64,000 nucleotides of DNA from positions 2,666,001 through 2,730,000 of the forward strand of contig NZ_CP108070.1 in assembly GCF_036178845.1 (NCBI RefSeq), read 5' to 3'. Position numbers and translations under genes: made by a program. Position 1 is the first letter of the stretch. Each line of letters opens with the position of its first letter. Under the pieces are notes generated by a model that was given only the letters and a program-made list of their open reading frames with translations, was not told the origin of the DNA and did no database searches. The stretch comes from Streptomyces sp. NBC_00271. GTDB lineage: Bacteria; Actinomycetota; Actinomycetes; Streptomycetales; Streptomycetaceae. Of this stretch, positions 1-9,055 are shown one piece after another.

Positions 1-446
1 CGGGCTGGCTGTCCGCCGAGCGCCGCATGGAAGCGTGGTGGGACACCCTTCGGGCGGCGGGGGCCGAGGTCCCCGAGCCGCTCATCGGCGACTGGAGCGC
101 GGACTCCGGGTACGCGCTGGGCCGCCGGCTGGCCGCGCGCCCCGAGGTCACGGCGGTGTTCGCCTCCAACGACCAGATGGCGCTCGGCGTGCTGCGCGCC
201 CTGCACGAGGCCGGGCGGCACGTTCCGGACGACGTCAGCGTCGTCGGCTACGACGACATCCCCGAGGCCGCCCACATGCTGCCCCCGCTGACGACCGTGC
301 GTACCGACTTCGCCGCGACGGGCCGACGTTCGCTTCAGCTGCTGCTGTCGCGCATCGACGGTTCGACGAACTCCCGGATCGATCACATCGAGCCGGTCCG
401 GCTCGTCGTACGCCGCAGCACGGGCCCCGCGCGGCGGGGGCGATGA
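1..446 (+). CDS. LacI/GalR-family transcriptional regulator, C-terminal part (5' end outside window)
   Basis: The reading frame is open from base 3 and ends at TGA 444-446, so only about 147 C-terminal residues are visible and the DNA-binding N-terminus lies upstream of the window. The visible part is the second half of a periplasmic-binding-protein-like sensor domain: FASNDQMALGVLRAL, then VSVVGYDDIPEA, then LTTVRTDF. These three blocks are diagnostic of LacI/GalR effector domains, with ligand contacts around the ND and DD pairs. Family knowledge says such proteins repress sugar-uptake or catabolic genes. Which sugar, and which target, cannot be told from this fragment. Confidence 0.93.
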   Translation, partial: GWLSAERRMEAWWDTLRAAGAEVPEPLIGDWSADSGYALGRRLAARPEVTAVFASNDQMALGVLRALHEAGRHVPDDVSVVGYDDIPEAAHMLPPLTTVRTDFAATGRRSLQLLLSRIDGSTNSRIDHIEPVRLVVRRSTGPARRGR

Positions 447-587
447 CACGGGGGCGGTGACGCGGCGGGAAACGCCGGGCGGGCCCGCCCGGCGCCAGGG
501 GGTGGCGTTCGGATCACCTCGGGTCCGCGGCGATCCGAACGACGTCTCCCGGACCGAGCGGACCCGCCGCCGTTCCGTTCGCTCGGC

Positions 588-1040
588 TCAGCCGTTCGGT
601 CGCAGGGTCCAGACCACGGTCATCTCGCCCGTCACGGCGCCGTCCGCGCGCTGGATGGCGATGGCCACGGGGAACTCGGGGCGCTGACCCGCGTCGAGCT
701 CGGCGACGACCTCCGCGGCCGGGCGGCCGAGGGTCGCGGTGGCCGTCACGGGGCCCATCGCGAGCTTCTTGTACGCGATCTCGGCGCTGACCGCGAGCGG
801 CACGGCGCGCGACAGCTGCTCCCCGAACGCGGCGAGGACGATGGCCCCGCTCGCCGACTCGCCGAGGGTGAACATCGCTCCGGCGTGCGGCCCGCCGACG
901 TGGTTGTGGTAGTCGCTCTGGTCCGGCAGGGCCACCACGGCCTTGTCCGGCGTGGTCTCCACGAACTCGAGGTTCAGTGTCCGGGCCATCGGCACCGTGG
1001 CGGCGAGCATCTCGCCGATCGTCATCTGGTCTGCGCTCAT
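588..1040 (-). CDS. Hotdog-fold thioesterase (PaaI / DUF4442-like)
   Basis: This 150-residue protein has the size and layout of a single hotdog domain. The segment DYHNHVGGPHAGAMFTLGESASG resembles the helix-entry motif of PaaI/YiiD-type acyl-CoA thioesterases (HxxxxGGxxxxxAD/E), and beta strands follow to the C-terminus. Such enzymes hydrolyse acyl-CoA thioesters; the substrate is unknown here. The ATG at 1040 was chosen because homologues start close to the hotdog fold. The gene stands alone, transcribed away from the membrane-protein gene at 1208. Confidence 0.85.
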   Translation of the reverse strand: MSADQMTIGEMLAATVPMARTLNLEFVETTPDKAVVALPDQSDYHNHVGGPHAGAMFTLGESASGAIVLAAFGEQLSRAVPLAVSAEIAYKKLAMGPVTATATLGRPAAEVVAELDAGQRPEFPVAIAIQRADGAVTGEMTVVWTLRPNG

Positions 1041-1207
1041 ACCCGCATGTTACCCACGAGTAGATAATCTTGACAGGACCTCCACCGGTCGATCTCCGTC
1101 GCCGCGTGTGAAGAAATCGAAAAAGTGCGCCCTGATTCCTGACCGGTACATGGCTGACGAGCTCCGGTGACCGAAACGTGTCACAGGCGCCACTAGGGTT
1201 GTGGCCC

Positions 1208-2245
1208 ATGTGGCCAGGACAGCAGCCGCCCGGGGGCGAGCAGAACCCGCAGGACCAGAACCCGTACCAGCAGCCGGGTTACCAGCAGCCGAATCCGTAT
1301 CAGCAGCCCGGATACCAGCAGACGGGGTACCCACAGCAGGGGCAGCAGCCGGCCCCCTACGGACCCCAGCCGGGGCAGCCCCAGTGGGGAACGCCGGCCC
1401 CCGCGGGCGCGCCCCAGCCGCCGGGCGGTGGCGGAAACAGGACCAAGGTCATCGCCATCACGGCGGCCACCGCCGTGGTCGTGGCCGCCGGTGTGACGGG
1501 CTTCCTCGTCCTGGGCGGCGACAAGAAGGACGACAACGCGGGCAAGGACGCGTCCACATCGCCCAGCGCGTCCGCCACCACGTCCCCCAGCGCCAGCGGA
1601 AGCGGTGACAACCCGCGCGGCACCGACGAGGAGAAGCCGACCATCGCGGGCTGGAAGGTCGTCATCAACCCCAAATGGGGCACCGCCTTCGACGTCCCCC
1701 CGGACTGGAACGTCCGCACGCCCGGCACGTTCATCGGCTTCGACGACGAGCAGAAGGGTGACGGCTCCGCATACATCGGCATGTCCGCGCCCGCCTTCCT
1801 CAAGGAGAAGTGGTGCACGTCCGACGACGACAAGGACGGTCGCACGGACGACACGGCGCTGGCCGCGGTCGGCACCAAGGGGGAGAGCGGCGCCAAGAAC
1901 ACCGACACCATCGCCCGCGGCGACTCGGCCACCTGGGCCTTCGGCGGCTACACGGACCAGGCGAAGGCCTCGGAGAAGCTGCTGAAGATCGGAAAGCCCC
2001 AGCCGTACACGACGGCTTCGGGCATCAAGGGCAGCGTCGCGACGTCGTACACGGTCGGTGTCCCCAAGAAGGGCAAGTGCGACTCCGACGGCACGGCGAC
2101 CTCGTTCGGCTTCAAGAACTCGGCGGGCGACTTCGTTTCCTGGTCGTTCTACGGCGCGAAGGGTGTCAGTGACGAGGTCCCGGACGCGACCGTGCGGAAG
2201 ATCCTCAGCACGGTACGGCTGCACGGTACCCCGACGGGTTCCTGA
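1208..2245 (+). CDS. Pro/Gln/Tyr-rich membrane-anchored protein, function unknown
   Basis: The 345-residue protein begins with about 75 residues rich in P, Q, G and Y, with repeats of the type YQQPGYQQ. A single transmembrane helix follows at about residues 80-103, then a D/K- and S/T-rich linker and a roughly 210-residue outward-facing domain containing two cysteines. This is a common actinobacterial architecture of unknown role. An in-frame GTG at 1178 exists, but a -10-like TAGGGT at 1194-1199 lies only 8 nt before the ATG at 1208, which suggests a leaderless start there. I recognise no catalytic motif. Confidence 0.85.
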   Translation: MWPGQQPPGGEQNPQDQNPYQQPGYQQPNPYQQPGYQQTGYPQQGQQPAPYGPQPGQPQWGTPAPAGAPQPPGGGGNRTKVIAITAATAVVVAAGVTGFLVLGGDKKDDNAGKDASTSPSASATTSPSASGSGDNPRGTDEEKPTIAGWKVVINPKWGTAFDVPPDWNVRTPGTFIGFDDEQKGDGSAYIGMSAPAFLKEKWCTSDDDKDGRTDDTALAAVGTKGESGAKNTDTIARGDSATWAFGGYTDQAKASEKLLKIGKPQPYTTASGIKGSVATSYTVGVPKKGKCDSDGTATSFGFKNSAGDFVSWSFYGAKGVSDEVPDATVRKILSTVRLHGTPTGS

Positions 2246-2337
2246 GCCCACGCCCTGCGGGGGCGGGCTGCCGGACGGTGCCCGGTCCTCGCGCCAACGG
2301 TTTGGCAAGCGGGGACCGCGGCAGCGATAGTCGGCCG

Positions 2338-3654
2338 GTGAACTCCGCCGCCGACGCCTCCCACCGCTCCCGCCGCCCCTCCTGGGCGGGCCGCAACTAC
2401 ACCCTGCTGACCGCCGCCGCGGTCGTCACCAACCTGGGCAGCCAGGGCGCACTGATCGCCTCGGCGTTCGCGGTGCTCGAGGTGGGCGGCGACGGGGGTG
2501 ACGTGGGGCTGGTGGCGGCGGCTCGGACGCTGCCCCTGGTGCTCTTCCTGCTGATCGGCGGAGCGGTCGCGGACCGGCTGCCGCGCCATCGGGTGATGGT
2601 CGCGGCCAACGCCCTGAACTGCGTCTCGCAGGCCGTGTTCGCGGTCCTCGTCCTGGCCGGTGAGGCGCGGCTGTGGCAGATGATGCTGCTGTCCGCGCTC
2701 GGCGGCACCGGGCAGGCGTTCTTCAGCCCGGCGGCCGAGGGCATGCTGATGTCCTCGGTGAGCGGGGAGCAGGCGAGCCGCGCCTTCGCCATGTTCCGGA
2801 TGGCGATGCAGGGCGCCGGCCTGGGCGGCGCGGCCCTGGGCGGGGCGATGGTGGCCGTGGTCGGGCCCGGCTGGGTGCTCGCCGTGGACGCGGTGGCGTT
2901 CGCGGTCGCCGGGGCGCTGCGGTCGTTCCTCGACGTGAGTCACATACCGCCGCGCGAGCCCGGCGGCGGGCTGCTCTCCGATCTGCGCGAGGGCTGGCGG
3001 GAGTTCGTCGGACGGCCGTGGCTGTGGACGATCGTCGCCCAGTTCTCCGTGGTGGTCGCGGTCGTCGGCGCCGCCGACGCGGTCTACGGTCCACTGGTCG
3101 CCCGGGACAGCCTCGGCGGGCCGGGACCATGGGGGCTCGCGCTCGGCGCGTTCGGTGCCGGAACCGTCGGCGGCGCACTGCTGATGACCCGCTGGAAACC
3201 GCGCCGCCTGCTGCTCGCGGGCACCCTCTGCGTCTTCCCGCTCGCCGCCCCGGCCGCAGCACTCGCCGTGCCGGTCCCGGTGGGTCCGCTGTGTGCCGTG
3301 ATGTTCGTCAGCGGTGCGGCGATCGAGGTCTTCGGGGTGTCGTGGATGACCTCGCTGCACCAGGAGATCCCCGAGGACAAGCTCTCCCGCGTCTCGGCGT
3401 ACGACTGGTTCGGCTCGATCGCGATGGTCCCGCTGGCCACCGCCCTGGCGGGCCCGGCGGAACAGGCCCTCGGGCGTACGACCGCCCTGTGGGGCTGTTC
3501 GGCGCTGGTCGTCGTGGTCACGGCAGCGGTGCTGTGCGTGCCGGACGTGCGGAATCTGACCCGGCGGACCAAGGCGGTGGCCCATGGGTCAGCGGTGGCG
3601 GAGTTCGAGCTCAGGTCAGCCGATGCTGAAGGCACCGCCGGGCGGCTCGGGTGA
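2338..3654 (+). CDS. MFS transporter (drug/efflux type)
   Basis: The 438-residue polytopic protein has about twelve hydrophobic segments. The loop GGAVADRLPRHRVMV between TM2 and TM3 matches the major facilitator signature (G-x3-D-R-x-G/P-R-R). The proteins most like it in general layout are proton-driven exporters of the MFS_3 (enterobactin-exporter-like) type; the substrate is not predictable. The GTG at 2338 is preferred to an upstream ATG at 2278 because a -10-like GATAGT sits just upstream, consistent with a leaderless mRNA. The last 39 bases overlap the convergent gene ending at 3616. Confidence 0.9.
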   Translation: MNSAADASHRSRRPSWAGRNYTLLTAAAVVTNLGSQGALIASAFAVLEVGGDGGDVGLVAAARTLPLVLFLLIGGAVADRLPRHRVMVAANALNCVSQAVFAVLVLAGEARLWQMMLLSALGGTGQAFFSPAAEGMLMSSVSGEQASRAFAMFRMAMQGAGLGGAALGGAMVAVVGPGWVLAVDAVAFAVAGALRSFLDVSHIPPREPGGGLLSDLREGWREFVGRPWLWTIVAQFSVVVAVVGAADAVYGPLVARDSLGGPGPWGLALGAFGAGTVGGALLMTRWKPRRLLLAGTLCVFPLAAPAAALAVPVPVGPLCAVMFVSGAAIEVFGVSWMTSLHQEIPEDKLSRVSAYDWFGSIAMVPLATALAGPAEQALGRTTALWGCSALVVVVTAAVLCVPDVRNLTRRTKAVAHGSAVAEFELRSADAEGTAGRLG

Positions 3655-4461
3655 GGGAACCGCGTCCTCGTCACGCACGGGTGCGGCGGAGCCGATGAAC
3701 TCCCGCAGCGCAGCGCCGCTTTCGACGCGCGCCGGAAAGGCGTCGGCGGCCGTGCGGCGGGCGAGGACGGCCGTGTCGAGCGGACGGTGGGAGGCCACGA
3801 GTACCGCGTTGCCGAAGCGCCGGCCACGCAGCACACCGGGTTCGGCGATCAGGGACAGCTCCTCGAACACGGTCGCGAACGTGGCGAGTTGAGAGCGCAG
3901 GAAGGCGAAGGGCGCGGCGTCGGCGAGGTTGGCCAGATAGACGCCGTCCTCGCGCAGCACGCGCGCGGCGGCGCGCGCGTACGCCGTGGACGTCAGGTGC
4001 GCCGGGACGCGCGCGCCGCCGAAGACGTCCGCGATCACGATGTCGGCGGAGGCGGGCGCCGCGGATTCGAGCCAGCCCCGCGCGTCCGCGCCGTGCAGCG
4101 TGATGCCCGCGTCCTCGGGCACGGGCAGGTGCTCACGGACCAGGTCCAGCAGACCCAGATCGGCCTCCACCACGTCCTGCCGTGAGCCGGGGCGGGTCGC
4201 GGCCACATAGCGGGGCAGTGTCAGGGCTCCGCCGCCGAGGTGGAGCACGTCCAGGGGCCGTCCCGGCGCCACGACCGTGTCCAGGACGTGCCCGAGCCGT
4301 CGGGCGTACTCGAACTCCAGATGGGTCGGCTCGTCCAGGTCGACGTACGACTGCGGTGCGGCGTCGACCGTGAGCAGCCAGGCCCGCTTCCGGTCCACGT
4401 CCGGCATCAGCTTGGCGGTTCCGTGGTCCACGGTCCGTGTCACGGGTATCGGCTCGTCCAC
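3616..4461 (-). CDS. Spermidine-synthase-like SAM-dependent protein
   Basis: The 281 residues carry a Rossmann methyltransferase/aminopropyltransferase fold: VLHLGGGALTLPRY is the glycine-rich nucleotide-binding loop, VEADLGLLDL the acidic residue after beta-2, and ADIVIADVFGGARVP the catalytic-strand region. The family is annotated as spermidine synthase or fused-MFS/spermidine synthase. Many actinobacterial members lack demonstrated polyamine activity, so a different SAM-linked role is possible. Its 3' end overlaps the MFS gene by 39 bp on the opposite strand. Confidence 0.8.
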   Translation of the reverse strand: MDEPIPVTRTVDHGTAKLMPDVDRKRAWLLTVDAAPQSYVDLDEPTHLEFEYARRLGHVLDTVVAPGRPLDVLHLGGGALTLPRYVAATRPGSRQDVVEADLGLLDLVREHLPVPEDAGITLHGADARGWLESAAPASADIVIADVFGGARVPAHLTSTAYARAAARVLREDGVYLANLADAAPFAFLRSQLATFATVFEELSLIAEPGVLRGRRFGNAVLVASHRPLDTAVLARRTAADAFPARVESGAALREFIGSAAPVRDEDAVPSPEPPGGAFSIG

Positions 4462-4550
4462 GGGTCCATTGTGCCGCCCCTTCAGGAGCGCGGCCGTCGC
4501 TGCCGGACCGCGCGCGGCCGCGTCCTCTGCGACGGCGATCGGTACAAGGC

Positions 4551-4584
4551 GGTGCCCGCTCCCCCCGTAACGGGAGCGGGCACC
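4551..4584 (-). terminator. Hairpin terminator downstream of tuf3
   Basis: A perfect 13-bp stem (arms 4551-4563 and 4572-4584, GGTGCCCGCTCCC on the plus strand) encloses an 8-nt loop. It starts about 20 nt past the tuf3 stop codon. There is no long T tract, which is usual for Streptomyces terminators. Confidence 0.75.
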
Positions 4585-4604
4585 TTCGTCCTGCCCCTCG
4601 GCCG

Positions 4605-5783
4605 TCAGCCCACCGAGGTCACCGTCCCCGCGCCGACCGTCCGGCCGCCCTCGCGGATCGCGAAGCCGAGCCCCGGCTCCAGCGGCACCTCGCGGCCGAG
4701 CTCGACCGTCATCGTGACGGTGTCACCGGGCCGGGCGACCGCGCGTTCGCCGAGGTCGACGTCGCCGACCACGTCCGCGGTGCGGATGTAGAACTGTGGC
4801 CGGTACCCGGTGGAGACGGGCGTCGTACGACCGCCCTCGCGCGTCGACAGGACGTACACCTGGGCCGAGAAACGGCGACTGGGGACGACGCTGCCGGGCG
4901 CGGCGACGATGTGCCCGCGGCGTACGGCGTCGCGGGGCACCCCGCGCAGCAGCAGCGCCACGTTGTCCCCTGCCTGCGCCTCGTCCATGGGCTTGCCGAA
5001 GGTCTCCAGGCCGGTCACCACCGTGTCGACGGCCGCGCCGAGCACTTCGACGCGGTCGCCGACCCGGATCGTGCCGCGCTCGACCGCACCGGTGACGACC
5101 GTCCCGCGCCCGGTGATCGTGAGCACGTTCTCGACCGGCAACAGGAACGGCGCGTCGAGGTACCGCTCGGGCATGGGTACATAGGTGTCCACCGCGTCGA
5201 GCAGCGCGTCGATCGCGGCCGTCCAACGGGGTTCCCCCTCAAGAGCCTTGAGGCCGGACACCCGTACGACGGGTACGGACTCGCCCCCGTAGCCGTGCGC
5301 GGAGAGCAGCTCGCGGACCTCCAGCTCCACGAGGTCGGTGAGCTCCTCGTCGCCCGCGTCGGCCTTGTTCAGGGCGACGACGATGTGGTCGACGCCCACC
5401 TGCCGGGCGAGCAGCACGTGCTCGGCGGTCTGCGGCATGATCCCGTCGAGCGCGGAGACGACGAGGATCGCCCCGTCGAGCTGCGCGGCGCCGGTGACCA
5501 TGTTCTTGACGTAGTCGGCGTGACCCGGCATGTCCACGTGCGCGTAGTGGCGGGTGTCGGTCTCGTACTCGACGTGCGCGATGTTGATGGTGATGCCGCG
5601 CGCGACCTCCTCCGGCGCCTGGTCGATGCGGTCGAACGACACGTATCGGGTACTGCTGCCGGAGCCGCGCTCGGCGAGGACCTTGGTGATGGCGGCGGTC
5701 AGGGTGGTCTTGCCGTGGTCGACATGGCCCATCGTGCCGATGTTCAGGTGCGGTTTGGTGCGGACGTATGCCGTCTTGGGCAT
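4605..5783 (-). CDS. tuf3: Elongation factor Tu, divergent third copy (EF-Tu3)
   Basis: The 392-residue GTPase delivers aminoacyl-tRNA to the ribosome or is a specialised version of that factor. The G motifs are complete: GHVDHGKT (19-26), RGITI (62-66), DMPGH (84-88), NKAD (139-142) and SGLK (176-179). DMPGH replaces the usual DCPGH, and domain 3 has [14 protein letters not shown] where standard EF-Tu has a conserved FFxN-type turn before YRPQFY. EF-Tu3 is known in Streptomyces as a non-essential, stress-associated paralogue. ATG 5783 was chosen because [14 protein letters not shown] aligns with EF-Tu N-termini and is preceded by GAGG. The usual fusA/rpsL neighbours are absent, as expected for tuf3. 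Confidence 0.95.
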   Translation of the reverse strand: MPKTAYVRTKPHLNIGTMGHVDHGKTTLTAAITKVLAERGSGSSTRYVSFDRIDQAPEEVARGITINIAHVEYETDTRHYAHVDMPGHADYVKNMVTGAAQLDGAILVVSALDGIMPQTAEHVLLARQVGVDHIVVALNKADAGDEELTDLVELEVRELLSAHGYGGESVPVVRVSGLKALEGEPRWTAAIDALLDAVDTYVPMPERYLDAPFLLPVENVLTITGRGTVVTGAVERGTIRVGDRVEVLGAAVDTVVTGLETFGKPMDEAQAGDNVALLLRGVPRDAVRRGHIVAAPGSVVPSRRFSAQVYVLSTREGGRTTPVSTGYRPQFYIRTADVVGDVDLGERAVARPGDTVTMTVELGREVPLEPGLGFAIREGGRTVGAGTVTSVG

Positions 5784-6135
5784 GGCGGTACCTCGAAGCC
5801 TCTTGAGTGTCAGCGGAGCTGAGTGATGGCCCCGGCGCTCAGCGGCCGGGACGGGGACCCCAAGGACTTGCCGACCCTCCCCCTGCGGGGTCCGCCGGAC
5901 GATCCGGGAAGGGTCAGCTTCGGGCGCCGTCGACGGCGGCCACGATGATCGGGACGGCAGCCTTCGGCGCATCCGCGACTGCGGATGCTGCGAAGAGGAA
6001 GGCGTGCCGGAACATGAGGCGATCATCGCCGACGTATCCGGCCACGTCGAATGGTTTTCTCACCGCGGGGGCGGGTGATGCGGGTGTTTCTGTCGGTGTG
6101 TCAGGGGCCGAAGTGTCCGGTCTGTGGTTGATGCG
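5784..6135 (-). other. 352-nt intergenic leader/spacer upstream of tuf3
   Basis: I found no convincing gene here. It contains an imperfectly extended hairpin at 5962-5995: CTTCG/CGAAG outer pairing and a perfect 8-bp inner stem GCATCCGC/GCGGATGC with a GACT loop. It also contains a 7-bp inverted repeat GGACCCC/GGGGTCC at 5855-5861 and 5887-5893. Either could lie in the tuf3 leader, or the larger hairpin could end the alkD transcript arriving from the right. Confidence 0.5.
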
Positions 6136-6870
6136 TCAGGGGTCGATGTTCTTGAGCGCCTCACGTACGGAGAGGGGAGCGAGCCGCCCCCGTTCCCGGG
6201 CGACGAAGGCCCGTACCGCCTCCGGATCCGTCTTCGCGTACTCGCGCAGACACCAGCCGATCGCCTTGCGGACGAAGAAGTCGGGATGCCCTGACTGCCG
6301 TACGCAGTAGGCGAAGAGCCGCTCGGTGTCGGTCGTCTCCTTGTAACGGAGCTGGTGGAGCAGGGCCGTACGGGCGACCCACAGGTCGTCGTCCTCGATC
6401 CACGCGTCCATGTCGCTCTTCAGCTTCGGATCCGCGGCCACGAGGCCTCCCACCACGTGGGAGGCGAGTGCGTCGACGGTGTCCCACCAGGAGACCGTGC
6501 CGATGAGATGCCGCGTCACCGGGAGGAAAGCGGAAGAGAGTTGCCTCACATGACGGCGCAGGTAGTCGACGGCGAAATAGTGGTACTCGCGCTCCGGCAA
6601 CGCCCAGCAGCGCAGGGCCACGGCGGTGCAATCGGCCTCTGCAGGGGCCGCTGTTGTGAGGAGGACCGTGCGGGACAGCGCGCGGCGATCGGGCGTGGTC
6701 AGACCGAGGAAGGGGGCGACGTCCTTCATGTACGCACGCATGGACCCGGCCCGTTCCGGATCGGCCGCCGCGCCGTAGGTGGCGGTGAGCCGTTCCAGCA
6801 CGGTGTCCGCGAGGGAACTGTTCGGCACCTCGAACCGCGCACCCGACGTTCCGGAAGCTGTGACGCCCAT
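6136..6870 (-). CDS. DNA alkylation repair protein, AlkD-like HEAT-repeat glycosylase
   Basis: The 244 residues match the AlkC/AlkD superfamily of HEAT-like glycosylases that excise alkylated purines. FFVRKAIGWCLREYAKTDPEAV near the C-terminus is the strongest signature; VSWWDTVDALASHVVG and DDLWVARTALLHQLRYK are the other conserved helices, carrying W and D residues known to line the DNA-facing cleft. ATG 6870 is preferred over two in-frame upstream starts (6882 and 6897) because it is nearest the conserved region. The gene diverges from the VTT membrane protein with a 49-bp gap. Confidence 0.9.
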   Translation of the reverse strand: MGVTASGTSGARFEVPNSSLADTVLERLTATYGAAADPERAGSMRAYMKDVAPFLGLTTPDRRALSRTVLLTTAAPAEADCTAVALRCWALPEREYHYFAVDYLRRHVRQLSSAFLPVTRHLIGTVSWWDTVDALASHVVGGLVAADPKLKSDMDAWIEDDDLWVARTALLHQLRYKETTDTERLFAYCVRQSGHPDFFVRKAIGWCLREYAKTDPEAVRAFVARERGRLAPLSVREALKNIDP

Positions 6871-6919
6871 GAGACGAACCATACGGCGATCACACACACG
6901 GGTCGGTTAGTGTCGCCGA

Positions 6920-7699
6920 ATGCTCGATGCCACCACCCGCTCTGGGGGCACCGCCACAGCCGTTCCCCCGGCTCCCGTCGCTGAGCTCTCCCTCGCCGCG
7001 GAGTTCGCCGTCTCCACGCCCACGGGCCTCGCCGCCCGTTGCACGAGAGTCCTGCTCTCGCCCTGGTCCCGGCTCTCCCTGCTGCTGGTGCTGCTCGCGG
7101 CGGCCGCGTCGAGCGTGCTGCTCTTCGAACCGCAGCGGCTGCTGTCCGACGGCTGGCCGCCACAGCTAAGCGGCGCCGCGGCGGCCGTGGTGTTCTCGGT
7201 GGCGTACGGGCTGTGCACGGTGGCGTTCGTGCCCCGGCCGCTGCTCAACCTCGCGGCGGGCGCGCTCTTCGGCTCGCAGCTGGGCCTCGGCACCGCGCTC
7301 GCGGGCACGGTGCTCGGCGCCGGCGTGGCGTTCGGGCTCGGCCGGATCCTCGGGCAGGACGCGCTGCGCCCGCTGTTGCGCGCCCGCTGGCTGAAGGCGG
7401 CCGACGGACAGCTCAGCCGGCACGGCTTCCGCACGATGATGATGGCCCGGCTCTTCCCCGGCGTGCCCTTCTGGGCGGCGAACTACTGCGCGGCCGTCTC
7501 CCGCATGGGCTGGCTGCCGTTCCTCCTCGCCACCGCCCTGGGATCGATCCCGAACACCGCCGCGTACGCCGTCGCGGGAGCCCGGGCCTCGGCGCCGACC
7601 TCCCCCGCCTTCCTGATCGCCATGGGCTTCATCGCGCTGCCGGCCCTGGTCGGCGCGGTGGTGGCCTGGCGCAAGCGCCACCACCTGCGCGGAGACTGA
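6920..7699 (+). CDS. TVP38/TMEM64 (VTT/DedA-superfamily) membrane protein
   Basis: The 259-residue protein has a first TM helix near residues 51-70, then the VTT core: VAFVPRPLLNLAAGALFG, the re-entrant-loop GxxFG element, and MMMARLFPGVPFWAANYCAAVSRM, which corresponds to the R-x-x-P-x2-P-x3-x-N signature of TVP38 proteins. Members are thought to move or scramble lipids; in bacteria the substrate is uncertain. The start at 6920 follows GTCGCCGA and a short spacer and is not strongly supported by a ribosome-binding site. Confidence 0.9.
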   Translation: MLDATTRSGGTATAVPPAPVAELSLAAEFAVSTPTGLAARCTRVLLSPWSRLSLLLVLLAAAASSVLLFEPQRLLSDGWPPQLSGAAAAVVFSVAYGLCTVAFVPRPLLNLAAGALFGSQLGLGTALAGTVLGAGVAFGLGRILGQDALRPLLRARWLKAADGQLSRHGFRTMMMARLFPGVPFWAANYCAAVSRMGWLPFLLATALGSIPNTAAYAVAGARASAPTSPAFLIAMGFIALPALVGAVVAWRKRHHLRGD

Positions 7700-7800
7700 T
7701 CAGTGCCGGAGACTGACCGGCCTCCGGCGCTGCTCAGTCTCCGGCACGGCGGCTCTCGGGGCGGCGGCTCCGGGCGGCGGACGACCCGGGCCGTCCGGGG

Positions 7801-8970
7801 TTACACGGCCTCGATGACCATCGCGTTGGCGAGTCCGCCCGCCTCGCACATCGTCTGCAGGCCGTAGCGGGCCCCGCGCTCGCGCATCGCGTGCACGAGG
7901 GTGGTCGTCAGCCGGGTGCCGCTCGCACCGAGCGGGTGGCCGAGCGCGATCGCCCCGCCGTGCACGTTGACCCGGGACAGATCCGCGCCCGTCTCCTGCT
8001 GCCAGGTCAGGACGACGCTCGCGAAGGCCTCGTTCACCTCGAAGAGGTCGATGTCGCCGAGGGCGAGCCCCGCCTTGCGGAGCACCTTCTCGGTGGCCGG
8101 GACGACGCCCGTGAGCATCAGCAGCGGGTCGGAGCCGGTGACGGCGAAGCTGTGCAGGCGGGCGAGCGGGCGCAGGCCGAGCCTGGCCGCGGTCTCGCTC
8201 GACGTGATCAGCACGGCCGACGCGCCGTCGTTGATCGGGCTCGCGTTGCCCGCCGTGACGGACCAGTCGATCTGCGGGAAGCGCTCGGCGTAGGCCGGGT
8301 CGTAGTAGGCGGGCCTGAGTCCCGCGAGTACCTCCGTAGTGGTGGTGGGCCGGACACTCTCGTCGCGCGTCACACCCTCCAGGGGCGCGACCTCGGCGTC
8401 GAATAGGCCGTTGGCCCAGGCCGTGGCCGCCTTCTGGTGCGAGCCCGCCGCGAAGGCGTCCATCTGCGCGCGCGACAGGCCCCACTTGGCGGCGATGAGC
8501 TCGGCGCTGATGCCCTGCGGCACCAGGCCCTCGGGGAAGCGCGCCGCGATCCCGGGTCCGAAGGGATCCTCGGTGCCTCGGACGTTCGAGCCCATCGGCA
8601 CACGGCTCATCGACTCCACGCCGCAGGCGACGACCAGGTCGTACGCCCCCGACAGGACGCCCTGGGCCGCGAAGTGCACGGCCTGCTGGGACGAGCCGCA
8701 CTGGCGGTCCACGGTGGTCGCGGGCACCGTCTCGGGGAAGCCCGCCGAGAGCGCCGCGTACCGGGTGATGTTCGCGGCCTGCTCGCTCACCTGGCTGACG
8801 GTGCCGCCGATGACGTCGTCGATCAGCGCCGGATCGACTCCGGAGCGCTCGACGAGGGTGCGCAGTGTGTGGGCGAGGAGCTCCACGGGGTGGACGTGGG
8901 CGAGGGAGCCGTTCGGCTTGCCCTTGCCGATGGGGGTGCGTACGGCTTCGACGATGACGGCGTCACGCAT
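7801..8970 (-). CDS. Thiolase (acetyl-CoA C-acyltransferase)
   Basis: This 389-residue thiolase has all active-site elements: nucleophile C91 in DRQCGSSQQA, H345 in GGAIALGHPLGASG and C375 in QTMCEAGG. It would cleave 3-ketoacyl-CoA or condense acetyl-CoA units in the cytoplasm. The sequence most resembles long-chain/steroid 3-ketoacyl-CoA thiolases of actinobacteria (FadA5/FadA6 type), but the substrate is an inference. GGAG 7 nt before the ATG supports the start. It is divergent from an HxlR regulator and their shared 101-bp spacer carries inverted repeats, so it is the likely target of that regulator. Confidence 0.94.
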   Translation of the reverse strand: MRDAVIVEAVRTPIGKGKPNGSLAHVHPVELLAHTLRTLVERSGVDPALIDDVIGGTVSQVSEQAANITRYAALSAGFPETVPATTVDRQCGSSQQAVHFAAQGVLSGAYDLVVACGVESMSRVPMGSNVRGTEDPFGPGIAARFPEGLVPQGISAELIAAKWGLSRAQMDAFAAGSHQKAATAWANGLFDAEVAPLEGVTRDESVRPTTTTEVLAGLRPAYYDPAYAERFPQIDWSVTAGNASPINDGASAVLITSSETAARLGLRPLARLHSFAVTGSDPLLMLTGVVPATEKVLRKAGLALGDIDLFEVNEAFASVVLTWQQETGADLSRVNVHGGAIALGHPLGASGTRLTTTLVHAMRERGARYGLQTMCEAGGLANAMVIEAV

Positions 8971-8981
8971 GGTTGATCTCC

Positions 8982-8996
8982 AAACTCACCGAGTTT
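8982..8996. promoter_or_regulatory. Inverted repeat in thiolase leader (possible operator)
   Basis: AAACTC and GAGTTT form perfect 6-bp arms separated by 3 nt. The site lies between 12 and 26 bases upstream of the thiolase ATG, around its ribosome-binding region, so binding could block transcription or initiation. Confidence 0.5.
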
Positions 8997-9032
8997 GTTT
9001 TCCAAACCCACTAGGTACTCAAGAGTAACTCA

Positions 9033-9055
9033 GTGGGTTGGACAATCCAACCCAC
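9033..9055. promoter_or_regulatory. Perfect palindrome overlapping the HxlR promoter (likely operator)
   Basis: Two perfect 10-bp arms, GTGGGTTGGA at 9033-9042 and its complement at 9046-9055, are separated by 3 nt. The site covers the -35 box of the hxlR-type gene. A weaker related half-site, AACCCACT, lies at 9005-9012 nearer the thiolase. This fits autoregulation plus control of the divergent gene. Confidence 0.7.

Noticed and set aside
4437..5822. Open frame opposite tuf3
   Set aside because: Antisense to a conserved EF-Tu gene with complete G motifs; no domain in translation.
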